A stretch of 37,765 bases of DNA from Candidatus Atribacteria bacterium (GTDB lineage: Bacteria > Atribacterota > Atribacteria > Atribacterales > JASGLU01): contig JASGLU010000012.1 in the NCBI GenBank assembly GCA_030156825.1, forward strand, positions 1 through 37,765, in the 5' to 3' direction. A model generated the notes under the pieces. That model was not told the origin of the DNA and did no database searches. It worked only from the letters and a program-made list of their open reading frames with translations. A program made the position numbers and the translations under genes. Shown piece after piece: positions 17,386-26,199 of the stretch (positions are counted from its first letter, which is position 1; each line of letters starts with the position of its first letter).

Positions 17386-18242
17386 AATCAGTATCTGTTC
17401 GAAAAAGGCCTTATCTTTTTCTGATGGGTTTTTTGGGTATTTTTTTTACTTTGTTGCTGGTTAATTTTTTCTTATTCGGTTATTTGGAAATTAAAGAGGT
17501 AGGGATAAGCTGGGGAGAAACTTTTACCGTGCGGGCCTATTTTAAACCAGAATTTTCTTTGTCAGAAGCAGAAGAGATTATTTCTCAGGTGAAACAAGTG
17601 CCAGGGGTGGCGGGGGTTACTTTTGTTTCTCCCGAGGAGGCACGGGAACGTTTTTTAAGCTATTTTCAGCTGGGAGAAGAGGAAATACCGGTAAACGCCA
17701 ACCCTTTCCCTGGGTCTTTGGAAATTTATTGCGAAAATATAGAGGATGTTCCCATTTGTGCTTCGCAAGTGAATGAGATCGGAGTGTTTGAGGAAGTGTT
17801 GTATGGAGGAGAAGATTTTGAAACTTTACTTGATTTGTACCATTTTTTCCTGATTACGGGGCTTTTAGCTCTGGCAGTAGTGTTGCTTTTTTCTTTGATC
17901 GTAATTGTTGCTATTACTCGGCTTGCTATCCAGTCTCAAACCGAGGAGATAAGGGTGCTTCATCTTATGGGGGCTACTGAACAATTTATTCGAACTCCTT
18001 TCTTGCGGGAGGGTTTTGTCCAGGGAGGGTTGGCTGGCTTGGCTGCTTTGATAGTTAGTCTGATTGTTGCCCAGTTCGCCCTTGATTTTTTACCCCAGAC
18101 TTTCTCCTTTTTCCCCTGGATAGAATGGAGCGAGCTCCTCCTTCCCTGGGCGATAGTGGACCTTTTAGGGGGTGGATTGGTGGGACTTTTTGGAGCTTAT
18201 GTGGCTTGTAATCAAGTGTTACGGGGGGCTTTACAGGGATGA
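17382..18242 (+). CDS. ftsX: Cell division protein FtsX
   Basis: FtsX is the membrane partner of FtsE; its extracytoplasmic loop passes ATP-driven motion to a murein hydrolase or hydrolase activator. The 286-residue protein has an N-terminal helix (about 12-30), a periplasmic loop with VRAYFKPEFS, VKQVPGVAGVTFVSPEEA and a Pro-rich segment, and three further membrane helices from about 150 onward. IRVLHLMGATEQFIRTPFLREG is the conserved cytoplasmic turn between helices 2 and 3. It overlaps ftsE at one end and the EnvC-like gene at the other, a strong sign of one functional unit. Confidence 0.94.
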   Translation: MKSVSVRKRPYLFLMGFLGIFFTLLLVNFFLFGYLEIKEVGISWGETFTVRAYFKPEFSLSEAEEIISQVKQVPGVAGVTFVSPEEARERFLSYFQLGEEEIPVNANPFPGSLEIYCENIEDVPICASQVNEIGVFEEVLYGGEDFETLLDLYHFFLITGLLALAVVLLFSLIVIVAITRLAIQSQTEEIRVLHLMGATEQFIRTPFLREGFVQGGLAGLAALIVSLIVAQFALDFLPQTFSFFPWIEWSELLLPWAIVDLLGGGLVGLFGAYVACNQVLRGALQG

Positions 18243-19420
18243 GAAGATATGGGATATTTGCTTTAATTTTTTTGGTTTTAGTTTTGAGTCCGTTAGTCTT
18301 AGCCGAGGATTTAGAAGAGGAAGTAAAGCAGCAGCAGGTTAAATTGGAAAATTTGCGAAAAGAACAGCAAAGACTGGAAGCGGAGTTAAAAAGACTTTTG
18401 CAAAGTGAGAAAAATCTGGCGCAGGAACTGGAAAAATTAGACCAACAGATAGAGGTTTTAGAAAAAGATGTGGTTAACTCCCGGAATCGGATTTTAGAGT
18501 TGGAAGCCGAGCGGGCGCGTTTGAGAGAAGAAATTGAACAAGTTTCCAAGAAGATAGAAAATAACCGGGGGCAGGTAGAAAAAAGTATGGTGCGAGTTTA
18601 TAAATATTCGGTGGAGAGCCACCCTTGGTTTTCGATTCTGGACTCAGCTGATCCAGCTGAATTAAGTGAGAAGCGCTATCTGTGGGAGAAATATCATCAG
18701 TTTGAGTTAGAAACCATTGAGCAACACCGTAAAACTCAGGAGCAGTATCAAAACAAGATAAAAGAAATTGAGAAAGGAATTCGTTTGGAATTGGTTTTAA
18801 AGGAAAAGTTGTTGTTAGAAGAACAAAACTTAACTCAGTTAAAAGAAGCCCGGGCCCAGATGTTACAAAAAATTAATTCCGATGTAGAACAGTTTCGTAG
18901 GAAACAGCAAGAACTGGTTGAAGCGCAAAAAAACTTAGAAGGTTTGATCGCTACTCTGCAAGAGGAATTAAAACGGAGGGAAAGTGCTGCTTCGCGGGAG
19001 ATTGCTTCCTTGCCACCAGTGAAAAAAGGAAAGTTTTTTTGGCCGGTTCAAGGAGGTAAGGTGATTCGTCCTTTCGGGGAAGGAAAGGATCCGGATTACG
19101 GAGTGGTGGTATACAATCCGGGAATTGATGTTGCAGTTAGCAAGGGAAGCCCGGTTTTTGCCGCTCACGATGGAGTGGTGCTTTTGGCCCGGAGTATTCG
19201 GGGTTACGGAAAAACCATCCTTTTGGAACACGGGCAAAACACCATAACCATGTATGCCCACCTGGAAGAGATTAGGGTGGAACCTGGAGAGCGGGTGGCA
19301 GGTGGTCAGGTAATTGGCACAGTAGGTGATTCCGGTTTAGCAGATCAACCAATGATTCACTTTGAAGTAAGGGTGGGAACCAGTGCCCGAGAGGAGAATC
19401 CTCTTTCCTGGTTACAGTGA
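18239..19420 (+). CDS. EnvC-like murein hydrolase activator (degenerate LytM domain)
   Basis: The 393-residue protein has a signal peptide (cleavage near A22), long coiled-coil segments (about 25-115 and 155-255) and a C-terminal LytM/M23 domain (about 265-390). Its partner is the FtsEX complex encoded immediately upstream with an ATGA overlap. The LytM zinc site is incomplete. The usual HxGxD is N-P-G-I-D (N293 replaces the His ligand, D297 kept). Y-A-H keeps H341, and the final HxH is M-I-H (M372 replaces His, H374 kept). This is the pattern of E. coli EnvC, which activates amidases and does not cut murein itself. No amidase gene is in the window. Confidence 0.88.
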   Translation: MRRYGIFALIFLVLVLSPLVLAEDLEEEVKQQQVKLENLRKEQQRLEAELKRLLQSEKNLAQELEKLDQQIEVLEKDVVNSRNRILELEAERARLREEIEQVSKKIENNRGQVEKSMVRVYKYSVESHPWFSILDSADPAELSEKRYLWEKYHQFELETIEQHRKTQEQYQNKIKEIEKGIRLELVLKEKLLLEEQNLTQLKEARAQMLQKINSDVEQFRRKQQELVEAQKNLEGLIATLQEELKRRESAASREIASLPPVKKGKFFWPVQGGKVIRPFGEGKDPDYGVVVYNPGIDVAVSKGSPVFAAHDGVVLLARSIRGYGKTILLEHGQNTITMYAHLEEIRVEPGERVAGGQVIGTVGDSGLADQPMIHFEVRVGTSAREENPLSWLQ

Positions 19421-19493
19421 TTATCAAAGAAATGGAAGTGGCCAACCAGAAGCGAAATATTTTTCTTTAACTTTCAAACTTGAGGTGTAAAAA

Positions 19494-20669
19494 GTGAAAA
19501 AAAGAATTCTAATAATCGGTTTAATAGTCAGTTGCTTAGTTCTGGTAGCTTTGGGAGCCGGAGTTCAGGCTAACTGGCTTCGGCCAACGGCCAATAGTTT
19601 TGAGCTTAAAACTGAAACCTGGCAGCCTTTTTTGGAGACGCTTTTTTTACTGGAAGAAAATTTTTATTCAGAAGAAGGGTTAGATGAAAAGGCCTTGATG
19701 GAGGAAGCCATTCGAGGACTTCTCCGGGCTACCGAGGACCCTTATGCTCGTTATCTGGATGAAGATGATTATCAAATAGAGACCAGTGACCGAATTGAGG
19801 GCGAATTTTCAGGATTGGGTATAGTGGTTGCGATTAAAGATGATTGGTTAACGGTGATTTCTCCCTATAAAGGTACTCCGGCTGACCGAGCAGGTATTCA
19901 GGCAGGAGATGTGATTTTGGAGATAGACGGAGAGCCAACAAGAGGAATGTCGCTGGATCGGGCGGTGAAGCGGTTGCGGGGAAAGCGAGGGACAGAGGTA
20001 ACCCTGACTATCCAGCGAGAAGGGGTGGAAGACCCCTTAGAGATAACCGTAGTGCGGGATATAATTAAGATAAAAAGTGTGGAATACGAAATTTTGTCTG
20101 ATGAAATCGGTGTGTTGAGGATTTTGGAATTCCATGGACGGACAGCAGAAGAAGCACAAACTGCCCTTTCTGAGCTATGGAGACAAGGGGTGGAGGGGAT
20201 AGTAGTAGACTTGCGCAGTAACCCGGGTGGTTTACTTACCACTGCTATTCTGACTTCGGGGATGTTTGTTCCGCGAGGAGAAACTCTTCTTATAATAGAG
20301 TATAAAAGCGGAGAACGGGAATTTATCAGCAATTCTCTTGACCCAATTTGGAATAAGCCGGTGGTGGTTTTAATAGATCAGGGCACTGCCAGTGGGGCTG
20401 AGATAATGGCTGGAGTTCTTCGGTTAAAAGGTGTTCTTTTAATAGGGGAGAAAAGTTTTGGTAAAGGAGTAGTGCAACAGGTTTTTCCTCTTTCCCATGG
20501 AGGAGGAGTTATCTTTACCGTATCCGAGTATTATTTAGCTGATGGGTCTGATATCAATGGTGAAGGCCTGGTTCCAGATTTAATAGTAGAAACAGAGGAA
20601 GAGCAAATGAAAAAAGCAGTGCAGGAACTGGAGAGGTTACTGGATGAAACGAGAGCAATGGCCCAATAA
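19494..20669 (+). CDS. ctpA: C-terminal processing peptidase (S41, CtpA/Prc type)
   Basis: This exported serine protease cleaves proteins from the C-terminus in the envelope and often trims murein hydrolases or their regulators. The 391-residue protein has an N-terminal signal or anchor (about 4-26), a PDZ domain (about 105-185, with GLGIVV and AGDVILEIDG) and the S41 catalytic core. The Ser-Lys dyad is S300 in TASGAE and K324 in SFGKG. The GTG start follows GAGGTG at proper spacing. Its position between an EnvC-like gene and a YibQ-like gene is common in diderms. It overlaps the next gene by 26 bp. Confidence 0.94.
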   Translation: MKKRILIIGLIVSCLVLVALGAGVQANWLRPTANSFELKTETWQPFLETLFLLEENFYSEEGLDEKALMEEAIRGLLRATEDPYARYLDEDDYQIETSDRIEGEFSGLGIVVAIKDDWLTVISPYKGTPADRAGIQAGDVILEIDGEPTRGMSLDRAVKRLRGKRGTEVTLTIQREGVEDPLEITVVRDIIKIKSVEYEILSDEIGVLRILEFHGRTAEEAQTALSELWRQGVEGIVVDLRSNPGGLLTTAILTSGMFVPRGETLLIIEYKSGEREFISNSLDPIWNKPVVVLIDQGTASGAEIMAGVLRLKGVLLIGEKSFGKGVVQQVFPLSHGGGVIFTVSEYYLADGSDINGEGLVPDLIVETEEEQMKKAVQELERLLDETRAMAQ

Positions 20670-21753
20670 AATTTTTTACTTAGTGGTATGCTTGCTTTTG
20701 GGGGTTGGAATTTTTATTTTTGGTTCCGAGTTAGTAAGAGCAACCATTGCTTCACCGGTTCTTTTTTCTTCTCCCCGGTTTGTTTCTGCAGAGGAAAAGG
20801 AGTGGATTGCTTTATTCATTTGTCAGGAGGTAGAAAAGAACGCTCAAGAGGTAAAAATAGTTAGCCCTCCCTCAACCGATCTGGATAGCTGGAAGGTGAA
20901 AGCCACGATCGATGGGGAAGAGGAAAAAAATCGCCTTTTTCAGTCCATGGATGCTATTTCCCGAGTTTTAGCCGATTTTGGTTTTTATGGAGAGAAGAGA
21001 GAAAAGGGAGACAAGGTTTATTTTTACCTTTTTTGGAAGCTGGACCCCTGGTTTGTTTTGGAAGCAGAAATTCTCCCTCAATACAAAGTAGCGATAGTGA
21101 TTGACGACCTGGGGTACAACTTGGATCAAGCCCGTCCTTTTTTGGAATTTCCAGCAAAACTGAACCTTTCGATTTTTCCCCATCTCCCACTTTCTTCGCA
21201 AATTGCTTCGCTGGCTGCAGAGAACGGGAAAGAAGTCTTAATTCATTTTCCAATGGAAGCGTTGGATTCAACTCAGAATCAGGCAGAAACTTTTTTATTG
21301 CGGGTGGGAATGGCAGAAGAGAAGGTTGAGCAAATGTTAGAGCAGGCTTTTAGCCAAATACCCCAGGCTGTGGGGGTGAATAACCATAAAGGGTCGAAAG
21401 CGACAGAAGATGTGGTTTTAATGGAAACCTTTTTGGGTTTGCTTAAAGAGAAAAATTGCTATTTTTTAGACAGTCTTACCTCTGGGGGTTCGGTTGCTTT
21501 CGAAGTAGCTCAGAACCAGAATCTTTGCTCTTTTAAGCGAGATATATTTTTGGATGGGATACTTACCGAAGATTATATTATAGGACAGTTAAATAAAGCT
21601 TTTCAGCTATCCAAGGAGAAAGGGCAGGCGATAGCAATTGGTCATGCCAACTCGGTTACTTTTCAGGCTTTGAACAAATTTCTCTCTTCCTGGGATGACC
21701 CGCAAGTAGGTTTGGTGTTTTTATCCGAGATGGCTCTTTCTCCTACCAATTGA
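20644..21753 (+). CDS. Divergent polysaccharide deacetylase (YibQ type)
   Basis: This 369-residue protein has an N-terminal membrane anchor (about 12-32), a linker domain, and a C-terminal divergent polysaccharide deacetylase (DUF610) domain from about residue 140. Visible marks are VAIVIDDLGYN, LSIFPHLPLS, LIHFPMEA, VNNHKGS, FLDSLTSGGS and AIGHANSVT. In E. coli, yibQ also follows envC. The metal-binding triad is only partly conserved across this family, and the in vivo substrate is not known; a role in septal murein remodelling is inferred from neighbours. The start lies inside the end of ctpA. Confidence 0.88.
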   Translation: MKREQWPNKIFYLVVCLLLGVGIFIFGSELVRATIASPVLFSSPRFVSAEEKEWIALFICQEVEKNAQEVKIVSPPSTDLDSWKVKATIDGEEEKNRLFQSMDAISRVLADFGFYGEKREKGDKVYFYLFWKLDPWFVLEAEILPQYKVAIVIDDLGYNLDQARPFLEFPAKLNLSIFPHLPLSSQIASLAAENGKEVLIHFPMEALDSTQNQAETFLLRVGMAEEKVEQMLEQAFSQIPQAVGVNNHKGSKATEDVVLMETFLGLLKEKNCYFLDSLTSGGSVAFEVAQNQNLCSFKRDIFLDGILTEDYIIGQLNKAFQLSKEKGQAIAIGHANSVTFQALNKFLSSWDDPQVGLVFLSEMALSPTN

Positions 21754-21774
21754 AGCGTAAGGGTGAGGTGAAAA

Positions 21775-22200
21775 ATGGACTTTATAGATAATAATCGGTG
21801 TTTTCTTTGTGGGAAGAACAATCCTTACGGGTTTCAACTTAATTTTGACCGTGAAGGGGATATAACCCTTGCCAGTACCCAAGTTCCCTGGCATTATCAA
21901 GGATTCAAAGGGGTGGTACATGGCGGAATAGTAGCTTCTCTCCTGGATGAGATTATGTCCCAGAGCATTAAAAATTCTGGTAAGTTTGCGGTTACCGGTA
22001 ATTTAGAAGTAAAATACCACCGGCCCTGTCTGACCGAAAAAGAGCTCTTGGTTAAAGGCTGGATAGCTGAAGTTAGTGGCCGTTTGATTAAAGCTAAAGG
22101 AGAAGTTATCCAGGATGAGGAACTCAAAGCCGAAGGGGAAGGTTTGTTTATAGTACCAAGTAAGAGCCGGGTGATAAAAACAGAGGATTCTGGAAATTAA
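21775..22200 (+). CDS. PaaI/hotdog-fold acyl-CoA thioesterase
   Basis: This 141-residue hotdog-fold protein has CFLCGKNNPYGF near the N-terminus and the central helix motif VVHGGIVASLLDE, which carries the catalytic acidic residue of PaaI-type thioesterases. The LEVKYHRPC strand follows. The substrate is probably an acyl- or aryl-CoA. The ATG start follows GTGAGGTGAAAA. It lies 21 bp before gltX, so it is probably co-transcribed, with no obvious functional link. Confidence 0.85.
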   Translation: MDFIDNNRCFLCGKNNPYGFQLNFDREGDITLASTQVPWHYQGFKGVVHGGIVASLLDEIMSQSIKNSGKFAVTGNLEVKYHRPCLTEKELLVKGWIAEVSGRLIKAKGEVIQDEELKAEGEGLFIVPSKSRVIKTEDSGN

Positions 22201-22220
22201 GGGAAGGAGTGAGGTGAGCT

Positions 22221-23717
22221 TTGGAAAATCAAACCAGGGTACGGTTTGCTCCCAGTCCGACGGGGTTTTTGCATCTGGGTGGAGCTAGGACCGCCCTGTT
22301 TAACTGGTTGTTTGCCCGTAAATATGGAGGCACTTTTGTGCTTCGGATTGAAGATACTGACCTTGAGCGGTCGGATCAAAAGTCGGTGGAAGTTATTTTG
22401 GAAGGACTCAAATGGTTAAACCTTCTATGGGATGAGGGTCCAGAAGTAGGAGGGAAATATGGTCCCTATTTTCAAAGCAAGCGGCTTCATCTTTATCCGC
22501 AGTTCATACAAAAACTTCTGGTCGAGGGGAAAGCTTATTACTGTTTTTGTTCTCCCGAAGAGTTAGCAGAGCGGCGGGAGAAGACCATCGCTCAGGGTAA
22601 AAGCTGGAGATACGACCGGCGTTGTCTTTTTATGGAACAAAAGGAAAAAGAGCAACTAATAGCCGAGGGGAAAAAACGGGTGGTCAGATTTCGTATCCCG
22701 GAAGGAGTTACTTCTTTTGTTGATCTTTTGCGGGGGGAAGTATCCTTTGCCAACCAAGAGCTGGATGATTTTATTATTTTAAGGTCTGATGATATGCCTA
22801 CTTATAATTTTGCCTGTGTGATAGATGATGCCTTGATGAAAATTTCCCATGTAATTCGGGGAGATGACCATATTTCTAATACCCCGCGCCAGGTTTTGCT
22901 TTACCAGGCTCTGGGGTTTCCTCTTCCTGCTTTTGCTCATATTCCCATGATTTTAGGTAAAGATAAAACCCGCCTGAGCAAAAGACACGGTTCTCCTTCG
23001 GTAACTTATTATCGAGATCAGGGCTATTTGCCAGAAGCTATGATGAACTATTTGGCCCGGTTGGGATGGGCTTCTGGCGAGGAAGAAAAGGAGATTTTTT
23101 CGGAAGAGGAACTGATTGAGCGGTTTGACCTGAGTAACGTGACCAAACATGCAGCCGTGTTTGACCTGGATAAACTGAATTGGATGAACGGGGTATATAT
23201 TCGCCAGCGAGATAACGCTTCTTTATCTCGGATTTTAGTCGAAATTTTGCAAAAAAGAGGGAAAATAACCCCTTCTGAGGTAACGCCTGAGATGGAGGGT
23301 TACTGTGAACAAATTGTAGCCATAATGAAGGATCGGATGAAATACCTGGCTCAGATTGTGGAGGAGGCTGCTTACTTTTTTGAGCAGGAGGTCCAATTTG
23401 ACCCCGAAGCCTTCCAAAAGATTCTTATGAAGGAAGGAACAGAAGAAATTCTTTCTCGCTGTTTAGAAGAGTTTAAGGAAATTGACGACTTTACCGCTCC
23501 TCGACTGGAAGAAGTGGTAAGAAAACAAGCAGAAAACTTAGGAATTAAAGCGGCCAAACTCATTCACCCGCTACGGGTGGCGGTTTCGGGTAAAAGAGTT
23601 GGTCCGGGGTTGTTCGAACTGTTGGAGGTTTTGGGTAAAAAGAGGGTGATAGAGCGAATCGGGCTGGCTTTAGAGGAAATCTCTCGTCAAAGATTAACCC
23701 AAAGTAGTTCTGGTTGA
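22221..23717 (+). CDS. gltX: Glutamyl-tRNA synthetase
   Basis: GluRS charges tRNA-Glu, and in many bacteria that lack GlnRS it also mis-charges tRNA-Gln for later amidation by GatCAB. The 498-residue protein has the class I HLGG (18-21) and RLSKR (251-255) signatures, the IEDTD segment, and a zinc-type cysteine group (C108, C110, C135). The TTG start follows AAGGAG at good spacing. A tRNA-Gln gene follows directly, which fits (but does not prove) a non-discriminating enzyme. The promoter of that tRNA overlaps the gltX stop codon. Confidence 0.96.
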   Translation: MENQTRVRFAPSPTGFLHLGGARTALFNWLFARKYGGTFVLRIEDTDLERSDQKSVEVILEGLKWLNLLWDEGPEVGGKYGPYFQSKRLHLYPQFIQKLLVEGKAYYCFCSPEELAERREKTIAQGKSWRYDRRCLFMEQKEKEQLIAEGKKRVVRFRIPEGVTSFVDLLRGEVSFANQELDDFIILRSDDMPTYNFACVIDDALMKISHVIRGDDHISNTPRQVLLYQALGFPLPAFAHIPMILGKDKTRLSKRHGSPSVTYYRDQGYLPEAMMNYLARLGWASGEEEKEIFSEEELIERFDLSNVTKHAAVFDLDKLNWMNGVYIRQRDNASLSRILVEILQKRGKITPSEVTPEMEGYCEQIVAIMKDRMKYLAQIVEEAAYFFEQEVQFDPEAFQKILMKEGTEEILSRCLEEFKEIDDFTAPRLEEVVRKQAENLGIKAAKLIHPLRVAVSGKRVGPGLFELLEVLGKKRVIERIGLALEEISRQRLTQSSSG

Positions 23718-23742
23718 AAAAAGCGGACGAGAATGGTATTAT
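23714..23742 (+). promoter_or_regulatory. Promoter for tRNA-Gln
   Basis: TTGAAA (23714-23719) and TATTAT (23737-23742) are 17 bp apart, with predicted initiation near 23749, about 15 nt before the tRNA. The -35 box overlaps the gltX stop codon, so the tRNA can be read separately from gltX. Confidence 0.6.
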
Positions 23743-23763
23743 ATTAACCGCTTTCTACTTTGC

Positions 23764-23837
23764 TGAGAGGTCGTCTAAGGGTAGGACGCGTGACTCTGGA
23801 TCACGTAGTGGTGGTTCGAATCCACCCCTCTCAGCCA
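23764..23837 (+). tRNA. tRNA-Gln (anticodon CTG)
   Basis: This is a complete 74-nt cloverleaf. The acceptor stem is TGAGAGG/CCTCTCA, and the D-arm is GTC/GAC. The anticodon stem CGTGA/TCACG carries loop CTCTGGA (anticodon CTG, decoding CAG). The T-arm GGTGG/CCACC carries TTCGAAT, with discriminator G and an encoded CCA. Seven T directly after the CCA may help terminate transcription. The fold leaves no ambiguity about the anticodon. Confidence 0.96.
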
Positions 23838-23894
23838 TTTTTTTAATTACAGCCAGCCAAACCTGCAGCGCAAACTAAAGCCAGCAGCCGGATA

Positions 23895-23974
23895 TTTAAC
23901 CCAAGTTGTACCATAAGTTTCGGAAATCAACCTATATCAGGTCTTTTCTTTTGGGGATTCTCGTTTTCGGGTAA
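23895..23974 (+). repeat. 80-bp imperfect repeat, copy 2
   Basis: This is a partner of 403-482, at 68 of 80 identical bases. It is a solo copy with no transposase gene beside it, 57 bp after a tRNA gene. It is most likely a decayed IS21-family end; which strand is outward-facing is inferred from copy 1. Confidence 0.55.
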
Positions 23975-24079
23975 AAATTCGTAACTTGGACTAAGGATTT
24001 TTCAAGGTTTTTGCTAAAAATTGTTGGATAACAGTTTATTCCAAAGGGTATATGTGATAGATTGGAGAAGGGAGTTTAG

Positions 24080-25255
24080 ATGAAAACAATTGGGCGGTCT
24101 TTGCTGATAGTGCTTGATGGGGCGGGGATAGGTGAGCTGCCAGATGCGGCTGAGTTTGGGGATGAGGGGGCAAGCACTATTCCCCATGTTGCTTCTTCTG
24201 TAGGAGGGTTAAGTTTACCTAATTTAGAAAAAATGGGTTTGGGAGCAATTGCCCCGATAGCTGGGGTGAGTCCCAAGGGGACGGCTGGTGGTTATGGCAA
24301 AATGGAGGAACAATCGGCTGGCAAGGACACTACTACCGGCCACTGGGAAATTGCCGGCTTGATACTGGAGAAAGAATTTCCCACCTATCCCCAAGGTTTC
24401 CCGGCGGAGATAATCGATGTCTTTTCCCAGAAAATAGGTCGGGGGGTTATCGGCAACTATCCAGCATCCGGTACTGCAATCATTGAAGAATTAGGTCAGG
24501 AGCACATGGAAACCGGCAAACCCATTGTCTATACTTCGGCAGACAGTGTTTTTCAGGTAGCCGCTCATGAAGAGATTATTCCAGTTGAAGAACTTTATCG
24601 CTACTGCAAAATTGCCCGGGAAATATTAACTGGAGAACACGCGGTCGCCAGAGTTATTGCTCGGCCTTTTGTCGGTAAGCCGGGGGCCTTCGTCCGTACT
24701 AAAAGAAGACGTGATTTTTCTCTTCCCCCTCCGTCGGCGACCATACTGGATATTCTGGCCGAAAGTGGGTTTGAGGTTATGGCAGTAGGTAAAATAGACG
24801 ACATTTTTGCCGGGAAAGGCATAACCCAATCTATCCATGTGGTTAATAACCGAGAGACTATTGATGGTGTTCTTAAATTCATGACTGGTGGTGAGAGAGG
24901 GCTTATTTTTGCTAACCTGGTAGAATTTGATATGAATTATGGTCACCGCAACGACCCAGCGGGTTTTGCCCGGGCTTTAGAAGATTTCGATAAGTGGTTG
25001 ATGGAAATACTGAAAGCGATGACCGATGAGGACTTACTTATAATCACCGCTGACCATGGATGTGACCCCACTGCTCCCGGTACCGACCACACGAGGGAAT
25101 ATGTGCCATTGTTAGCTTATTATCCTGGCTTAAATAAGAGGGTGAACCTGGGAATTCGCCAGTCATTTGCAGATATCGCTGCTACCTTGGCTAAGATTTT
25201 CGGAGTGAGAGGAACCGGTAACGGGGAGGAATTTGCCACTTTGTTGGAGGTTTGA
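24080..25255 (+). CDS. deoB: Phosphopentomutase
   Basis: DeoB interconverts (deoxy)ribose 1-phosphate and 5-phosphate, linking nucleoside breakdown to central metabolism. The 391-residue protein of the alkaline-phosphatase superfamily has the N-terminal metal site [15 protein letters not shown], the phosphoacceptor segment [10 protein letters not shown] (the second T of the TTT run is the usual phosphorylated residue), [11 protein letters not shown], and the C-terminal ITADHGCDP and TDHTREYVP. The start ATG follows GGAGAAGGGAG. deoD follows 126 bp downstream, giving a matched salvage pair. Confidence 0.95.
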   Translation: MKTIGRSLLIVLDGAGIGELPDAAEFGDEGASTIPHVASSVGGLSLPNLEKMGLGAIAPIAGVSPKGTAGGYGKMEEQSAGKDTTTGHWEIAGLILEKEFPTYPQGFPAEIIDVFSQKIGRGVIGNYPASGTAIIEELGQEHMETGKPIVYTSADSVFQVAAHEEIIPVEELYRYCKIAREILTGEHAVARVIARPFVGKPGAFVRTKRRRDFSLPPPSATILDILAESGFEVMAVGKIDDIFAGKGITQSIHVVNNRETIDGVLKFMTGGERGLIFANLVEFDMNYGHRNDPAGFARALEDFDKWLMEILKAMTDEDLLIITADHGCDPTAPGTDHTREYVPLLAYYPGLNKRVNLGIRQSFADIAATLAKIFGVRGTGNGEEFATLLEV

Positions 25256-25381
25256 ATAACTATAGAAATTCAGTCTGGCAGTGGATTTTAAGGTTTGTAA
25301 CTGTAAGACCGGTGGAGCTGGAGTGAAAGAAAAGCTTTCCCAGATTGTTTTGATGAGAAAAAATAAACGGAGGTCATGTTT

Positions 25382-26098
25382 ATGAGTGTTCATATTGATG
25401 CTGAAATCGGAGAGATAGCCAAAACTGTTTTGTTGCCCGGTGACCCCATGAGAGCAAAATTCATTGCTGAAAATTACCTGGAAAACCCGGTTTGCTATAA
25501 CCAGGTTCGGGGGATGTATGGTTTTACCGGAGAATACCAGGGTAAAAAAGTTTCTGTTCAGGGAACGGGGATGGGGATGCCGTCAATTTCAATCTATGTA
25601 AACGAGCTTATCAAAGATTATAGGGCAGAGACCCTAATTCGAGTTGGCTCTTGTGGTTCCTTAAATCAAGAGGTCAAAATAAGAGACATTATATTGGCTA
25701 TTGGCGCCTGCAGTAATTCAAAAATCAATCAGCTTCGTTTTAACGGTCGGGATTTTGCTCCAACTGCCAATTTTGAGTTGCTCAGGAGGGCATATAACTT
25801 TGCCGAAGAGCAAGGGGTAACAGTTAGAGTGGGTAATGTCTTGAGTACGGACCTGTTTTATGATGAACCTGATTTCTGGAAAATATGGAACCAATACCAG
25901 GTACTGGCGGTGGAAATGGAAACCGCTGAACTTTACACCCTGGCTGCAAGATACGGGGTCAGAGCACTCTCAATTTTAACCGTTAGTGATTCGGTGGTAA
26001 CTGGTGAAGCTACTACCGCCGAAGAAAGAGAGCGAACCTTTACTGATATGATTAATATCGCTCTTTCTCTAACTGCCTTAAAAACAAAAAAAACTTAA
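25382..26098 (+). CDS. deoD: Purine nucleoside phosphorylase, DeoD type
   Basis: DeoD phosphorolyses purine (deoxy)nucleosides to base and (deoxy)ribose 1-phosphate, the substrate of the neighbouring DeoB. The hexameric-type (PNP/uridine phosphorylase family) features are [45 protein letters not shown] and the catalytic Asp in LTVSDS. I start it at ATG 25382, eight bases after GGAGG (25369-25373), giving 238 residues; the ATG at 25376 lies only two bases from that site. Confidence 0.95.
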   Translation: MSVHIDAEIGEIAKTVLLPGDPMRAKFIAENYLENPVCYNQVRGMYGFTGEYQGKKVSVQGTGMGMPSISIYVNELIKDYRAETLIRVGSCGSLNQEVKIRDIILAIGACSNSKINQLRFNGRDFAPTANFELLRRAYNFAEEQGVTVRVGNVLSTDLFYDEPDFWKIWNQYQVLAVEMETAELYTLAARYGVRALSILTVSDSVVTGEATTAEERERTFTDMINIALSLTALKTKKT

Positions 26099-26114
26099 AA
26101 ATATAAAATACTAA

Positions 26115-26156
26115 CTGAGGAAGGAAAAACGCCTTTCTCAGGGGGGCGCTGCCCCC
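26115..26156 (+). other. Tandem hairpins between deoD and the next gene
   Basis: CTGAGGAAGG and CCTTTCTCAG (26115-26124, 26132-26141) form a 10-bp stem with one G-U pair. Immediately after it, GGGGGC and GCCCCC (26142-26147, 26151-26156) form a second, very GC-rich stem around GCT. There is no T run, so this is not a standard terminator. It could be a processing or mRNA-stability element, a leader structure, or a relic of the palindromes near the RAYT locus. Confidence 0.45.
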
Positions 26157-26199
26157 GCTATTATCAGTGCAACCAATCTTTAACTAAGGAGGTAACACT

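Noticed and set aside
18055-18549. A 164-codon minus-strand ORF over ftsX and the EnvC-like gene
   Set aside because: It is Ser/Cys-rich antisense noise over two well-identified genes.
24011-24054. A promoter before deoB (TTGCTA or TTGTTG with TTTATT or TATATG)
   Set aside because: Each combination has a poor -10 or wrong spacing, so I could not choose one.
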